This document shows, piece after piece, positions 11,967 through 20,963 of a stretch of 64,000 bases of DNA (its first letter is position 1; the number at the start of each line of letters is the position of its first letter). Made by a program: the position numbers and the translations under genes. This stretch comes from Arthrobacter antioxidans (GTDB lineage: Bacteria; Actinomycetota; Actinomycetes; Actinomycetales; Micrococcaceae): positions 2,480,001 to 2,544,000 of the forward strand of contig NZ_CP095501.1 of assembly GCF_023100725.1 (NCBI RefSeq). Direction: 5' to 3'. Below the pieces are notes generated by a model. That model did not search any database. It was not told where the DNA came from and saw only the letters and a list, made by a program, of their open reading frames with translations.

Positions 11967-12128
11967 TCGGCCCGAACACTGGTAGGCTCATGTCTGTTGT
12001 TGTTTGCGCATTACATCTCTAAGCCTTGACCCTCCACCTGGAGTTCGACAGCTTTTTTGATAAGCGGGTAACGAACTGCACGATGAGCCCCGAACGTCGG
12101 GACGCTCTCACATGGTAAGGAAATCTCA
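11967..12128 (+). promoter_or_regulatory. Long 5' leader and promoter region of cold-shock gene
   Basis: 162 non-coding bases between rsgA and the cold-shock gene. They are more T-rich than the surroundings (for example TCTGTTGTTGTTTGC at 11992-12006). The start is preceded by GGTAAGGAAATCTCA, so AAGGA is the ribosome site. Cold-shock mRNAs of this family often carry long structured leaders that control translation with temperature. That role is inferred from position and length only. Confidence 0.5.
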
Positions 12129-12332
12129 ATGGCTACTGGCACAGTGAAATGGTTCAACGCCGAAAAGGGCTTCGGCTTCATCGCTCCCGAGGACGGCGGC
12201 GCTGACGTGTTCGCCCACTTCTCCGCGATCAACTCGAACGGCTACCGTTCCCTCGAAGAGAACCAGAAGGTCAACTTCGAGACCACCCAGGGTCCCAAGG
12301 GTCCCCAGGCCGAGAACATCACCGTTCTCTAA
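12129..12332 (+). CDS. cspA: Cold-shock protein, CspA family
   Basis: A 67-residue single cold-shock domain that binds single-stranded RNA/DNA. Both RNA-binding motifs are intact: RNP1 KGFGFIAP and RNP2 DVFAHFSAI. The N-terminal [16 protein letters not shown] is typical of actinobacterial CspA. The gene is monocistronic, with a long leader and a terminator 32 bases downstream, and codon use is that of a highly expressed gene. Confidence 0.96.
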   Translation: MATGTVKWFNAEKGFGFIAPEDGGADVFAHFSAINSNGYRSLEENQKVNFETTQGPKGPQAENITVL

Positions 12333-12363
12333 TTCTTCCGACACCGCCTGGCGGTGACGGTCG

Positions 12364-12400
12364 GAAAGCCACCGTGCGGCGCAAGCCCTCGGTGGCTTTC
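12364..12400 (+). terminator. Intrinsic terminator of the cold-shock gene
   Basis: An 11-bp perfect stem (12364-12374 with 12390-12400) closing on a T-rich run (CTTTCTGC). A smaller hairpin precedes it at 12342-12355. Confidence 0.85.
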
Positions 12401-12467
12401 TGCTGTTCCGGGCCGCTCCCCGCGCCGCCGCACGGCATGCGCCCACCGAGACGATAGGTTGAACGGT

Positions 12468-13277
12468 ATGAGTTTCACGCAGGGCTACAACGACGACCTC
12501 CGTCTCGCCCACATCATGGCCGACTCGGTGGACGACCAGACCATGTCGCGCTTCAAGGCGCTCGACCTGCGGGTGGAGACCAAGCCGGACCTCACCCCCG
12601 TCACGGACGCCGACAAGAGCGCGGAGGAGGCCATCCGCGGCCAGCTCTCCCGGGCCAGGCCCCGTGACGCGGTCCTCGGCGAGGAGTTCGGCAGCACGGG
12701 ATCCGGATCACGCCGCTGGGTGATCGACCCGATCGACGGCACCAAGAACTTCGTGCGCGGCGTCCCGGTCTGGGCCACCCTCATCTCGCTCATCGACGAC
12801 GGCAAGCCCGTCGTCGGCCTGGTCAGCGCTCCCGCGCTGGGCAAGCGCTGGTGGGCAGCGCAGGGCACCGGCGCCTACACCGGGAAATCCCTCGCCGCCG
12901 CGCAGCGCCTGCGGGTCTCCAACGTCTCACGCCTCGAGGACGCGTCGCTGTCCTACTCCAGCCTGGGCGGCTGGCGCGAGCGCGGCACGCTCGCCGAATT
13001 CGTGAACCTCACGGACCGGGTATGGCGGACGCGTGCGTACGGGGACTTCTGGTCCTACTGCCTCGTGGCGGAGGGCGCGGTGGACATCGCGTGCGAGCCG
13101 GAGCTCAACCTGCACGACATGGCCGCGCTCGTGCCGATCGTCACCGAGGCCGGGGGACGCTTCACCTCCCTCGACGGCGAGGACGGACCTCACGGCGGCA
13201 ACGCACTCGCAACGAACGGCACCCTGCACAGCGAGGTGCTGCGGACCCTCAACCCCGATGTGGATGACCTGCTCTGA
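12468..13277 (+). CDS. hisN: Histidinol-phosphatase / inositol monophosphatase family (HisN type)
   Basis: A 269-residue Mg-dependent phosphatase of the IMPase superfamily. Metal-site motifs are present: GEEFG (Glu ligand), [13 protein letters not shown] (the two Asp ligands and the substrate Thr) and the C-terminal [18 protein letters not shown] (Asp). Actinobacteria lacking a HisB-type enzyme use this family as histidinol-phosphatase, and a copy near rsgA/aroA is a conserved arrangement. Activity on inositol phosphates cannot be excluded. The ATG at 12468 is chosen because upstream codons overlap the csp terminator. Confidence 0.82.
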   Translation: MSFTQGYNDDLRLAHIMADSVDDQTMSRFKALDLRVETKPDLTPVTDADKSAEEAIRGQLSRARPRDAVLGEEFGSTGSGSRRWVIDPIDGTKNFVRGVPVWATLISLIDDGKPVVGLVSAPALGKRWWAAQGTGAYTGKSLAAAQRLRVSNVSRLEDASLSYSSLGGWRERGTLAEFVNLTDRVWRTRAYGDFWSYCLVAEGAVDIACEPELNLHDMAALVPIVTEAGGRFTSLDGEDGPHGGNALATNGTLHSEVLRTLNPDVDDLL

Positions 13278-13304
13278 CGGCACCCGCAGCATGACCGGCC
13301 CGCC

Positions 13305-14069
13305 ATGGTGACGGGCGGGCCTCGGCTCGCGGAGGAACGCCGCAGGGATCTCGCCGGCGCCTACCTGTCCGGGGCCGGCCGCTACGACCGCGTACGCCCC
13401 GGCTACCCTGCCGCCGTCGCCGACTGGATCATTCCCGCGGGCGCACGCCGCGCCGCCGATATCGGCGCCGGGACCGGCCTCTTCACGGAACTGCTCGTGG
13501 AGCGCGGGCTCACGGTGACGGCCGTGGACCCGTCCGAGGACATGCTGGCCGTCCTCGCGGGCAGGCTGCCCGGGGTCCCCGTCGTCCGGGGCACCGCGGA
13601 GGAGTCGCACCTTCCGGACGCCTCCCTGGATCTGCTCACCCTGGCGCAGGCGTGGCACTGGTGCGACCACGCCGCCACGGTCCAGGAGGGGGCCCGGATC
13701 CTGAAGCCGGAGGGCCGGCTCGCCCTGCTGTGGAACCAGCTCGACGTCTCGATCCCGTGGGTGCACCGCCTGTCCCGGATCATGCACGCCGGTGACGTGT
13801 TCTCGGCCGCCTACCGCCCCGTGGTCGGGGCCGCCTTCGACGCCCCGGAGGAACTGGTGGTCCACTGGACCCAGGAACTGGACGTCCCCGGTGTCCTCGA
13901 CCTCGCGCGGTCTCGTAGCTACTACCAGCGGGCGGCGCCCGCGCTGCGGGCCCGCGTCGAAGCGAATCTGCGGTGGTACCTCACCGACTACCTCGCCTTC
14001 GCGGGGGACGCCACCCTCCGATTGCCGTACTACACCCATGCCTGGCGAGCCTCCCTGCGGACGGGCTAG
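13305..14069 (+). CDS. Class I SAM-dependent methyltransferase
   Basis: A 254-residue soluble methyltransferase of the Methyltransf_11/UbiE-like type. Motif I DIGAGTGLFTELL and the acidic residue after strand 2 (TAVDPSE) mark the AdoMet pocket. A later motif, LDLLTLAQAWHW, matches small-molecule methyltransferases of this group (the AQAxHW signature). The substrate is unknown. It starts 27 bases after hisN, and the true ATG could be this one or a slightly later in-frame codon. The stop is 5 bases before the operator of the next operon. Confidence 0.8.
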   Translation: MVTGGPRLAEERRRDLAGAYLSGAGRYDRVRPGYPAAVADWIIPAGARRAADIGAGTGLFTELLVERGLTVTAVDPSEDMLAVLAGRLPGVPVVRGTAEESHLPDASLDLLTLAQAWHWCDHAATVQEGARILKPEGRLALLWNQLDVSIPWVHRLSRIMHAGDVFSAAYRPVVGAAFDAPEELVVHWTQELDVPGVLDLARSRSYYQRAAPALRARVEANLRWYLTDYLAFAGDATLRLPYYTHAWRASLRTG

Positions 14070-14074
14070 ATTTC

Positions 14075-14105
14075 GGCATGCCTAAACGTTAGGTTTAGGC
14101 ATGCC
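14075..14105. promoter_or_regulatory. Predicted MntR/DtxR operator overlapping the start of the manganese importer operon
   Basis: A perfect 13-bp inverted repeat (14075-14087 with 14093-14105) around a 5-base spacer. Each arm contains the self-complementary core GGCATGCC next to TAAAC/GTTTA. Such sites are typical of DtxR/MntR-family repressors, and the operon it precedes ends with such a regulator. The repeat covers the annotated start codon (14101), so binding would block transcription initiation or early elongation. Confidence 0.75.
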
Positions 14106-15024
14106 TCAATCGACGCGGCGCCAGTCCGTACGGGCCATGGTCCTCCGGTGCCTGGTCCTCGTCCTCGTGGCGACCGGGTGCGCCCGGCAGGCCCCGCCGT
14201 CCTCCGCCCCGGACGACCGCCCGCGCGTGCTGACGACCTTCTCCGTCCTCGCCGACCTCGTCGACACCGTGGGCGGCGGGCACGTCCGCGTCGAGTCGAT
14301 CACCAAGGTGGGAGCGGAGATCCACGGCTACGAACCCACGCCGTCGGACCTCGTCCGCGCCCAGGACGCGGACCTCGTCATCGACAACGGCCTGGGGCTC
14401 GAACGCTGGTTCGAGCGGTTCCTGAACTCCGTCGACGCACCCCACGCCGTCCTGTCCGACGGCGTCGAGCCCATCGACATCCGCACCGGCGACTACCGGG
14501 GACGGGCGAACCCCCACGCATGGATGTCCCCCGTCGCCGCACAGACCTACGTGGACAACACCGTCGAGGCCCTCTCCGGGCTCGCGCCCGATCACGTTGC
14601 CGACTTCGAGGCGAACGGCGAGCAGCTCAAGGCGGACCTCGCGGACCTGCTGACCGGCTTCCGGGAGGACCTCGCGGATGCCGACGTCGCGGCGCTGGTC
14701 ACCTGCGAGGGTGCGTTCTCCTATCTCGCCCGCGACGCCGGGCTCCGGGAGGCGTTCATCTGGCCGGTCAACGCCGATTCCGAGGGGACGCCGCGGCAGA
14801 TCCGCTCCGTCATCACGTTCGTCGAGGAGAACCGCGTGCCGACGCTCTTCTGCGAATCCACGGTCAACCCCTCCGCACAGGAACAGGTGGCCCTCGCCAC
14901 CGGGGCTCGGCTGGGCGGGACGCTCTACGTGGACTCGCTGTCCGGCCCCGAGGGTCCGGTGCCCACCTTCCTCGACCTCATCCGGTACGACCTCGACACC
15001 ATCGCGGAAGGACTCACACGATGA
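14101..15024 (+). CDS. Metal ABC transporter substrate-binding lipoprotein, manganese type (MntA/PsaA/ZnuA family)
   Basis: A 307-residue cluster A-I metal-binding lipoprotein. It has a signal with lipobox VATGC near residue 26. Four candidate metal ligands are seen in order: His in IHGYEPTP, His in NPHAWMSP, Glu in TCEGAFSYL, and Asp in YVDSLSGP. Glu at the third position, rather than His, favours Mn/Fe over Zn. There is no long His-rich loop, again unlike ZnuA. The ATG lies inside the operator, so the transcript may be leaderless; the next in-frame Met (14137) is an alternative start. It overlaps the ATPase gene by four bases. Confidence 0.88.
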   Translation: MPQSTRRQSVRAMVLRCLVLVLVATGCARQAPPSSAPDDRPRVLTTFSVLADLVDTVGGGHVRVESITKVGAEIHGYEPTPSDLVRAQDADLVIDNGLGLERWFERFLNSVDAPHAVLSDGVEPIDIRTGDYRGRANPHAWMSPVAAQTYVDNTVEALSGLAPDHVADFEANGEQLKADLADLLTGFREDLADADVAALVTCEGAFSYLARDAGLREAFIWPVNADSEGTPRQIRSVITFVEENRVPTLFCESTVNPSAQEQVALATGARLGGTLYVDSLSGPEGPVPTFLDLIRYDLDTIAEGLTR

Positions 15025-15824
15025 CCACCCACCGGGAGGCGGAGCCCGTGCCCGTCATCGACGTGCGGCACCTCACCGTCCGCTACCACGACGTGCTGGC
15101 GCTCGACGACGTCAGCGTGCGCCTCGCGCCCGGGCGGATCTGCGGGCTCATCGGCGTCAACGGGTCCGGGAAGTCGACCCTCTTCACCGCACTCATGGGT
15201 CTCCTCACGCCGCAGGAAGGCTCCGTGGAGCTCTTCGGCACCTCCATCGCCCGGGCCAGGAAGACCGGGCTCGTCGCCTACATGCCGCAGGCCGAGGGGG
15301 TCGACTGGACCTTCCCGGTGTCGGTGTCCGACGTCGTCGGCATGGGCCTGTACGGGCGGCTCGGGACGGCGCGCCGGCTGCGGGCGGCCGATCGGGCGGC
15401 CGTGGACGACGCCCTGGAGCGCGTGGGGTTGTCGGACCTGAGGAAGCGCCAGATCGGGCAGCTGTCCGGTGGGCAGCGCAAACGCGTGTTCATCGCCCGG
15501 AGCATCGCCCAGGACGCCCGGCTCCTGCTCCTCGACGAGCCCTTCGCGGGGGTCGACCGGTCGAGCGAGCACACCATGACCGCACTGCTGAAGGCGCTGC
15601 GGGACGAGGGGCGGTCGGTGCTCGTGTCCACGCACGACCTCGCGGGCGTGCCGGACCTCTGCGACGAGGCCGTCCTCCTGCACCAGCGCGTCCTGGCGCA
15701 GGGCGAGCCGTCGCGGGTCCTGACCCACGACAACCTCGCCCTCGCCTTCGGTCCCCTGCCCGCCGGCATCCCCTCCGCCTCCCCCGCCCCCGATGCGGCT
15801 CCCTCCTCGAACGGAGCATCCTGA
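15021..15824 (+). CDS. Metal ABC transporter ATP-binding protein (MntB/ZnuC type)
   Basis: A 267-residue cytoplasmic ATPase of the manganese/zinc importer. It has Walker A GVNGSGKST, signature LSGGQRKR, Walker B LLLLDEPFAGVD and the H-loop STHDLAG. The Q-loop region MPQAEGVDW is characteristic of metal-importer ATPases. The ATG overlaps the binding-protein stop (ATGA). A proline/serine-rich tail of about 20 residues ends the protein. Confidence 0.92.
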   Translation: MTTHREAEPVPVIDVRHLTVRYHDVLALDDVSVRLAPGRICGLIGVNGSGKSTLFTALMGLLTPQEGSVELFGTSIARARKTGLVAYMPQAEGVDWTFPVSVSDVVGMGLYGRLGTARRLRAADRAAVDDALERVGLSDLRKRQIGQLSGGQRKRVFIARSIAQDARLLLLDEPFAGVDRSSEHTMTALLKALRDEGRSVLVSTHDLAGVPDLCDEAVLLHQRVLAQGEPSRVLTHDNLALAFGPLPAGIPSASPAPDAAPSSNGAS

Positions 15825-15825
15825 C

Positions 15826-16725
15826 ATGGACGTCCTCGCGTTCCTCCTCGAACCGCTCCAGTACGGCTTCCTCACGCGCGCCCTCGCCGTCACCGTCGCG
15901 GCGGCCGTCGTCGCCGCGGTGCTCTCCTGCTGGCTCATCCTCATGGGGTGGTCGCTGATGGGCGACGCCGTCTCGCACGCCGTCCTGCCCGGCGTCGCCC
16001 TCGCCTACATCATCGGCATCCCCTTCTCCATCGGCGCCTTCGTCTTCGGCATCGGGGCCGTGGCGCTCATCGGACTGGTCCGGTCCACCACCAAGCTGAA
16101 GGCCGACACCGTGATCGGCGTGGTCTTCACCGGCCTCTTCGCCGCCGGTCTGGCCATCGTCTCGGCCACGCCGTCGCAGATCGACCTCATGCACATCCTG
16201 TTCGGCAATGTGCTCGGGGTATCCGACGGCGATGTCCGGCAGGTGCTGGTCCTGGGCGCGCTGACCCTCACGGTCCTGCTGGTGAAGCGGCGTGACCTCA
16301 CCCTGCTGGCCTTCGACCGCACGCACGCCCACGTGATCGGCCTGAACACCCGGTTCCTGTCCGCGCTCCTCCTCGGCCTGCTCGCCCTCACCGTCGTCGT
16401 GGGCCTCCAGGCCGTGGGCATCATCCTCGTCGTGGCCATGCTGATCACGCCCGGAGCCACGGCGTTCCTCCTCTCCCGCAGCTTCGACCGCATGCTGGTG
16501 ATCGCCGTCGTGCTGACCGTGGCCGCGTCCGTGGCCGGCATCTACGCCAGCTACTACCTCGACATCTCCACCGGCGCCGCCGTCGTGCTGTGCCAGGCCC
16601 TCGTGTTCGCCGTCGTCTACCTCGTGGGCAGGCCCGACGGCGTGCTGTGGCAGGCACGACGACGGCGCACGGCGGCCGCTCCGTCCGGCACGCCGGACGC
16701 GTCATCGCTCCGGGACGCCCGATGA
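15826..16725 (+). CDS. Metal ABC transporter permease, ABC-3 family
   Basis: A 299-residue inner-membrane channel subunit with about eight hydrophobic segments, typical of ABC-3 permeases (MntC/ZnuB). The conserved MGDAVSHAVLPGVALAY sequence near residue 45 carries the His-containing membrane motif of this family. The ATG at 15826 follows the ATPase stop by one base; an in-frame upstream Met would overlap the ATPase gene and lacks a ribosome site. It overlaps the regulator gene by four bases. Confidence 0.92.
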   Translation: MDVLAFLLEPLQYGFLTRALAVTVAAAVVAAVLSCWLILMGWSLMGDAVSHAVLPGVALAYIIGIPFSIGAFVFGIGAVALIGLVRSTTKLKADTVIGVVFTGLFAAGLAIVSATPSQIDLMHILFGNVLGVSDGDVRQVLVLGALTLTVLLVKRRDLTLLAFDRTHAHVIGLNTRFLSALLLGLLALTVVVGLQAVGIILVVAMLITPGATAFLLSRSFDRMLVIAVVLTVAASVAGIYASYYLDISTGAAVVLCQALVFAVVYLVGRPDGVLWQARRRRTAAAPSGTPDASSLRDAR

Positions 16726-17456
16726 CGGGCCGCCGGGGCGCGGTGCTCAGCATCGAATCGACCAGCGTGCAGGACTACGTGAAGGCCATCTACGCGTTCA
16801 CGGAGTGGCAGGCGGACCCGATCACCGCCACGCATCTGGCCGCCCGCCTCGCGGTCGCCAACTCCTCCGTCACCGGGATGGTCGGCAAGCTCGTGGACCT
16901 GGGCCTGGCCGAGCACCGCAAGTACGGGCCCATCAGCCTCACGCCGTCGGGCCGGGCGCTCGCCCTCGCGATGGTGCGCCGCCACCGGCTCATCGAGACC
17001 TTCCTCGTCACGGAGCTCGGCTACGGCTGGGACGAGGTGCACGACGAGGCGGAGCTGCTCGAGCACACGGTCTCGGAGGCCTTCGTCGAGCGTCTCGACG
17101 TGAAACTCGGCCGGCCCGCGCGCGATCCGCACGGTGACCCCATCCCGGGCGCGGACGGCCGTGTCCGCTACCCGCCGGCGCACCGGCTCGACGGCCTCGA
17201 CGAGGGCCACCGCGGCAGGCTCGCCCGGGTCAGCGACGACGATCCCGATGTGCTGCGCCTCCTCGACCGGCACGGCGTGGCCCTCGACGCCGACCTCCTG
17301 GTGGCCCGACGCGGCGCCGGTCCGCTGATCGAGCTGCGCCTCGGCGTGGGCCCCTCCGCACCGAGCCTCTCCGCGGACGGGACCCTCGCGCAGGCGCTCT
17401 GGATCGAGAGCACGGCGGCACACGAGGGCTGCACGCTCGACGCCGGGCTCGGCTGA
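16722..17456 (+). CDS. mntR: Metal-dependent transcriptional repressor, MntR/DtxR family
   Basis: A 244-residue regulator and last gene of the metal importer operon, overlapping the permease by four bases. An N-terminal winged helix (ATHLAARLAVANSSVTGMVG) is followed by the metal-binding and dimerisation domain (MVRRHRLIETFLVTELGY, then AELLEHTVSEAFVERLD) and a C-terminal FeoA/SH3-like domain. The HRLIETFL and DEAELLEH stretches hold expected metal ligands. It is predicted to bind the inverted repeat at 14075-14105 and shut off its own operon when manganese is plentiful. Confidence 0.9.
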   Translation: MTGRRGAVLSIESTSVQDYVKAIYAFTEWQADPITATHLAARLAVANSSVTGMVGKLVDLGLAEHRKYGPISLTPSGRALALAMVRRHRLIETFLVTELGYGWDEVHDEAELLEHTVSEAFVERLDVKLGRPARDPHGDPIPGADGRVRYPPAHRLDGLDEGHRGRLARVSDDDPDVLRLLDRHGVALDADLLVARRGAGPLIELRLGVGPSAPSLSADGTLAQALWIESTAAHEGCTLDAGLG

Positions 17457-17588
17457 CCGGACCCGTCCTGGACCGGTCATCCCGGCCGCGTCACCCGGGG
17501 CGGCGGAACCACGCCCGCGCGTCGCGCCCTCCTAGACTGGTCGGGACCTGCAACGCCCCGCGCCCTGCCAGCTGAACGGAGTGCCCCG

Positions 17589-18689
17589 ATGACCACTCTC
17601 GGTCTCGAAGAGGAGTACCTGCTCCTCGACCCGCGGTCGGGACTGCCCGCCCATCACGCCGCCGAGGTGGAGGGCATGCTCGAATCCCACCCCGAGGTCG
17701 GCCCGGACGAGATCCAGCGTGAGCTGCGGTCGTGCCAGATCGAGACGGCCACCCCGGTCTGCTCCACCCTGACCGAGGCGGAGGAATCGCTGCTGAACTT
17801 CAGGAGGAGGTTCGCGGACGCGGCCGCCCGCACGGGGAGTATCGGTGCGGCGACCGGCACGGCACCTCGGATCCCCCAGGCGTATCCGGAACTCACCGAC
17901 AAGCAGCGCTACGAGGACCTCCGGGCCAGCGCCCCCGGTATCGTCGGCGACCAGTTCGTGAACGGCCTCCACGTGCACGTGGGCGTACCGGATCCCGAGC
18001 GGGGCGTCCAGGCACTCAACCGGATCCGGCCGTGGATCCCCCTGCTGGCCGCCCTCGGCGTCAATTCGCCGTACTGGCTGGGCCGCGACAGCGGGTTCGC
18101 CAGCTGGCGGGTCATCCACTACCGGCGCTGGGCCGTCCAGGGGATCGCCCCGTACTTCGCCGATGCCGCCGACTACGAACGCCGGATCACGCGGCTCGCC
18201 GCCACGGGCGCGATCCTCGACCGCGGTGTCCTCACCTGGGTGGCGCGGCTCTCCGACCACTACCCCACGCTGGAGCTCAGGGCATGCGACGTCCAGCTCG
18301 AGGCCCAGGACTCGGTGCTGCTCGGCGCCCTGACGCGCGCGCTCGTCGTCACGGAACTCCAGGCGGCCGAGGCAGGCACCGCTCCCCTCGTCCCGGATCC
18401 GGAACTGCTCGACGCGGCCCTCTGGCAGGCCGCACGCGACGGCATGGGACGCCACCTCGTGGACCTCGCCACGGCGGAGCCGGTGCCCGCGGAGCGGCAC
18501 CTCGCGGCCTTCCTCGAGCACGTCGGCCCCGCCCTCGAGGCCGAGGGCGACACGGACTGGGTGAAGGCCGGCCTCGAGACCATCGCCGAACGCGGCACCG
18601 GCGCACAGCGCCAGCGCCGCGCCATGCACGACGGCGGCCCCCAGGAACTGCTGTCCCTCTACACGGAGACCCTCACGTACGAACCGTGA
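17589..18689 (+). CDS. Putative glutamate-cysteine ligase 2 family enzyme (YbdK-like carboxylate-amine ligase)
   Basis: A 366-residue protein of the GCS2 family. The N-terminal TLGLEEEYLLLD is the hallmark substrate/ATP motif, and NGLHVHVGVPD with later LELRACDVQ mark the fold. YbdK proteins show weak glutamate-cysteine ligase activity in vitro; in actinobacteria, which make mycothiol, the natural role is uncertain. The ATG has CGGAG 8 bases upstream. It stands alone and converges on the alpha-galactosidase gene. Confidence 0.87.
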   Translation: MTTLGLEEEYLLLDPRSGLPAHHAAEVEGMLESHPEVGPDEIQRELRSCQIETATPVCSTLTEAEESLLNFRRRFADAAARTGSIGAATGTAPRIPQAYPELTDKQRYEDLRASAPGIVGDQFVNGLHVHVGVPDPERGVQALNRIRPWIPLLAALGVNSPYWLGRDSGFASWRVIHYRRWAVQGIAPYFADAADYERRITRLAATGAILDRGVLTWVARLSDHYPTLELRACDVQLEAQDSVLLGALTRALVVTELQAAEAGTAPLVPDPELLDAALWQAARDGMGRHLVDLATAEPVPAERHLAAFLEHVGPALEAEGDTDWVKAGLETIAERGTGAQRQRRAMHDGGPQELLSLYTETLTYEP

Positions 18690-18725
18690 GCGCCGGGCGC
18701 CTCCCGGGTCGGGCAGGACCGTTCA

Positions 18726-18761
18726 CGGGGACGACGCCGGCATGCGCCGCCGTCGTCCCCG
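18726..18761. terminator. Bidirectional terminator between convergent genes
   Basis: An 11-bp perfect stem (18726-18736 with 18751-18761) with a 14-base GC-rich loop, placed between the stops of the YbdK-like gene and the alpha-galactosidase gene. Confidence 0.7.
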
Positions 18762-18771
18762 CGCGCACCCC

Positions 18772-20922
18772 CTACGCGCCGACCGCGCGGAACTCGATCA
18801 GCAGGCTCTGCTCGGGCAGCAGCACGGGTGCCTGGACGCCGGCCTGGGCCAGGGCGCGGCCGGACAGGCGCACCGGATCCCCGTCGAGGGCCCGCTGCAG
18901 CCAGGCCAGCGGCGACTGTCCGTTGCCCGGATGCCCCTCCTCCGGGACCGCGGGGCGCACTTCGTACAGCGCCTCGGGGTCCAGTCCCGGGAAGGTCAGG
19001 GGCCCCGGCGGGTAGCTCGCGCTCGACGCGGTGAGCGAGTAGCCGAACAGGGCGCGGCGCCGGTCCCCGGACACGATGCCCCGCAGGTCCATCGCGGGGT
19101 CCGGGCACTCGGCATGCACCACGCTCCCGCGGTGCAGGTCGTCGCGCCAGGACCGGTGGAGGCCCACGTAGCGGCCGAGGATCTCGTACTCCGCCTCCGT
19201 CAGGTCCGAGATGTCCCATTCGATGCCGAAGTGGCCGAAGATCGCGGTGGCGGCCCGGAACGGCAGGGTGTGGGCGCGGCCCGTCGAGTGCGAGACCGGA
19301 CCGCCGATGTGCATGCCCAGCAGTTCCGGCGGCACGACGAGGCCCGTGTACTTCTGGTTCACGAGCCGTTCGATCGGGTCGATGCAGTCGCTCGTCCAGA
19401 TGCGGTCCGTCCGTGCGAGGATCCCGAGGTCCACGCGTGCACCGCCCGAGGCGCAGCTCTCGATCTCGAGGCCCGGATGACGGCGGCGCAGTTCGTCGAG
19501 CAGCCGGTAGAGCGCCTCGACGTGCCGGTGGACGGCGGCCTGGCCCGTGCGCGCGTCCGCCGCCTCGAGCAGGTCCCGGTTGTGGTCCCACTTGACGTAG
19601 GCGATGTCATTGTTCGTCAGGATGTCGTCGAGGCGTTCGAGGATGTAGGCGTAGGCGTCCGGATGGCCGAGGTTCAGCACCTGCTGCTGGCGGCCCGGGA
19701 GCGGCAGTCGGCCTTCCGCCTGCAGGATCCAGTCCGGATGGGCGCGCGCCAGGTCCGAATCGGTGTTGACCATCTCGGGTTCGAACCACAGGCCGAACTC
19801 CATGCCGAGGCGCCGCACGTGGTCGATGATCGGCGCCAGTCCGTCGGGCCACACCGTCTCGTCCACGTACCAGTCGCCGAGGCTGGAGGTGTCGTCGCGC
19901 CGCCCGCGGAACCAGCCGTCGTCGAGCACGAACCGTTCGACGCCGAGGGACGCCGCGCGGTCCGCGAGGGCCAGCAGGCGCGGGAGGTCCAGCGCGAAGT
20001 AGACCGCCTCCCACGTGTTGAGCGTGACCGGCCGGGGCCGCTGCGGGTGCGAGGCCCGGGCCCGGAGGTCCCGGTGGAACCGGCCGGACAGTTCGTTCAG
20101 ACCGTGTCCCCAGGACCCGACGGCCGGCGGGGTGGAGTAGCTCTCCCCCGGTGCCAGGACGACCTCGCGAGGGGCCAGCACCTCGCCTGCCGCGAGGAAC
20201 ACGGAACCCGCGGGGGTCTTCTCGGCGAGCACCTGCTGGTTGCCGCTCCAGGCGAGGTGGATGCCCTGGACGTGGCCGTGTTCGAACCCGAAACCGCGGG
20301 TCCCCGCAGCGAGGAGGACCGTGGCGTCCGCGCCCGGCCTGCCGCGCCTGCTCGTCCGCGTGTAGGTGCCCGTGGTCAGCGCGTGGCGCTGCGGCGACCG
20401 CTCACGCAGGTGCCGCCCGGTGGTGTCGAGGATCTCGGCCGCCGTGTGGTGCAGCGGGAAGAACAGATTGAGCGCGCGCACCTCGTAGTCGTCGTCGCCC
20501 GTGTTGGTGAGCTCCAGGCGCTGCGTGAACAGGCCGGACGCCGTGAGGCCGAGGTGCGCGCGCACGGTGAGTCCGGCGTCGTCGTCGCGCGCCTCGACGA
20601 GTGCGCCGTCGCCCTCGGGCTGCCGGTCCATCGAGGTCACCGTGAACCGCGGGTAGAGCTGGGCGCCCGCGCGGTCGCCCGTCAGTCCGGGGGTCCCCTG
20701 CCAGCCGGCGGACTCGAGGGGCAGGAGGGTCAGGAGGGCCGGGACGTCGATCCCGCCGGACACGCGCTGGGGCTGGTGTGCCGCGGTGATCCCGCGCAGC
20801 TCGTCGAGGCTGACGTCGCCGAGGCCCGGACCCCAGTAGGCGATGGTCGGCATGCCGTGGGGATGCGGATCGAGCACCACGCTGGTGCCGCCGCGGGAGA
20901 AGTGGAGGGGTTCGGAGGTCAT
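18772..20922 (-). CDS. Alpha-galactosidase, glycoside hydrolase family 36
   Basis: A 716-residue cytoplasmic enzyme, no signal peptide, hydrolysing alpha-galactosides such as melibiose or raffinose-type sugars. It has the GH36 layout: an N-terminal beta-sandwich, a TIM barrel, and a C-terminal beta domain. The nucleophile Asp is in YVKWDHNRDL and the acid/base Asp is in SDCIDPIERL. Other family phrases are FVLDDGWFRGRRDD and GLWFEPEMVN. No sugar importer lies next to it. There is no Shine-Dalgarno before the ATG, and an operator-like repeat abuts it, so the transcript may be leaderless. Confidence 0.94.
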   Translation of the reverse strand: MTSEPLHFSRGGTSVVLDPHPHGMPTIAYWGPGLGDVSLDELRGITAAHQPQRVSGGIDVPALLTLLPLESAGWQGTPGLTGDRAGAQLYPRFTVTSMDRQPEGDGALVEARDDDAGLTVRAHLGLTASGLFTQRLELTNTGDDDYEVRALNLFFPLHHTAAEILDTTGRHLRERSPQRHALTTGTYTRTSRRGRPGADATVLLAAGTRGFGFEHGHVQGIHLAWSGNQQVLAEKTPAGSVFLAAGEVLAPREVVLAPGESYSTPPAVGSWGHGLNELSGRFHRDLRARASHPQRPRPVTLNTWEAVYFALDLPRLLALADRAASLGVERFVLDDGWFRGRRDDTSSLGDWYVDETVWPDGLAPIIDHVRRLGMEFGLWFEPEMVNTDSDLARAHPDWILQAEGRLPLPGRQQQVLNLGHPDAYAYILERLDDILTNNDIAYVKWDHNRDLLEAADARTGQAAVHRHVEALYRLLDELRRRHPGLEIESCASGGARVDLGILARTDRIWTSDCIDPIERLVNQKYTGLVVPPELLGMHIGGPVSHSTGRAHTLPFRAATAIFGHFGIEWDISDLTEAEYEILGRYVGLHRSWRDDLHRGSVVHAECPDPAMDLRGIVSGDRRRALFGYSLTASSASYPPGPLTFPGLDPEALYEVRPAVPEEGHPGNGQSPLAWLQRALDGDPVRLSGRALAQAGVQAPVLLPEQSLLIEFRAVGA

Positions 20923-20923
20923 A

Positions 20924-20958
20924 GGTTATTTTTATCGTGTAAATAACCCCTCGGGCAA
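20924..20958 (-). promoter_or_regulatory. Promoter with overlapping operator for the alpha-galactosidase gene
   Basis: An 8-bp inverted repeat (20924-20931 with 20941-20948, arms GGTTATTT/AAATAACC) lies just before the ATG. On the minus strand a -35-like TTGCCC (20953-20958) and -10-like GATAAA (20931-20936) are 16 bases apart, and the -10 sits inside the repeat. A repressor bound here would block polymerase. The predicted start point falls at or beside the ATG. The AT-rich arms stand out from the GC-rich surroundings. The regulator is not in the window. Confidence 0.55.
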
Positions 20959-20963
20959 CATGC

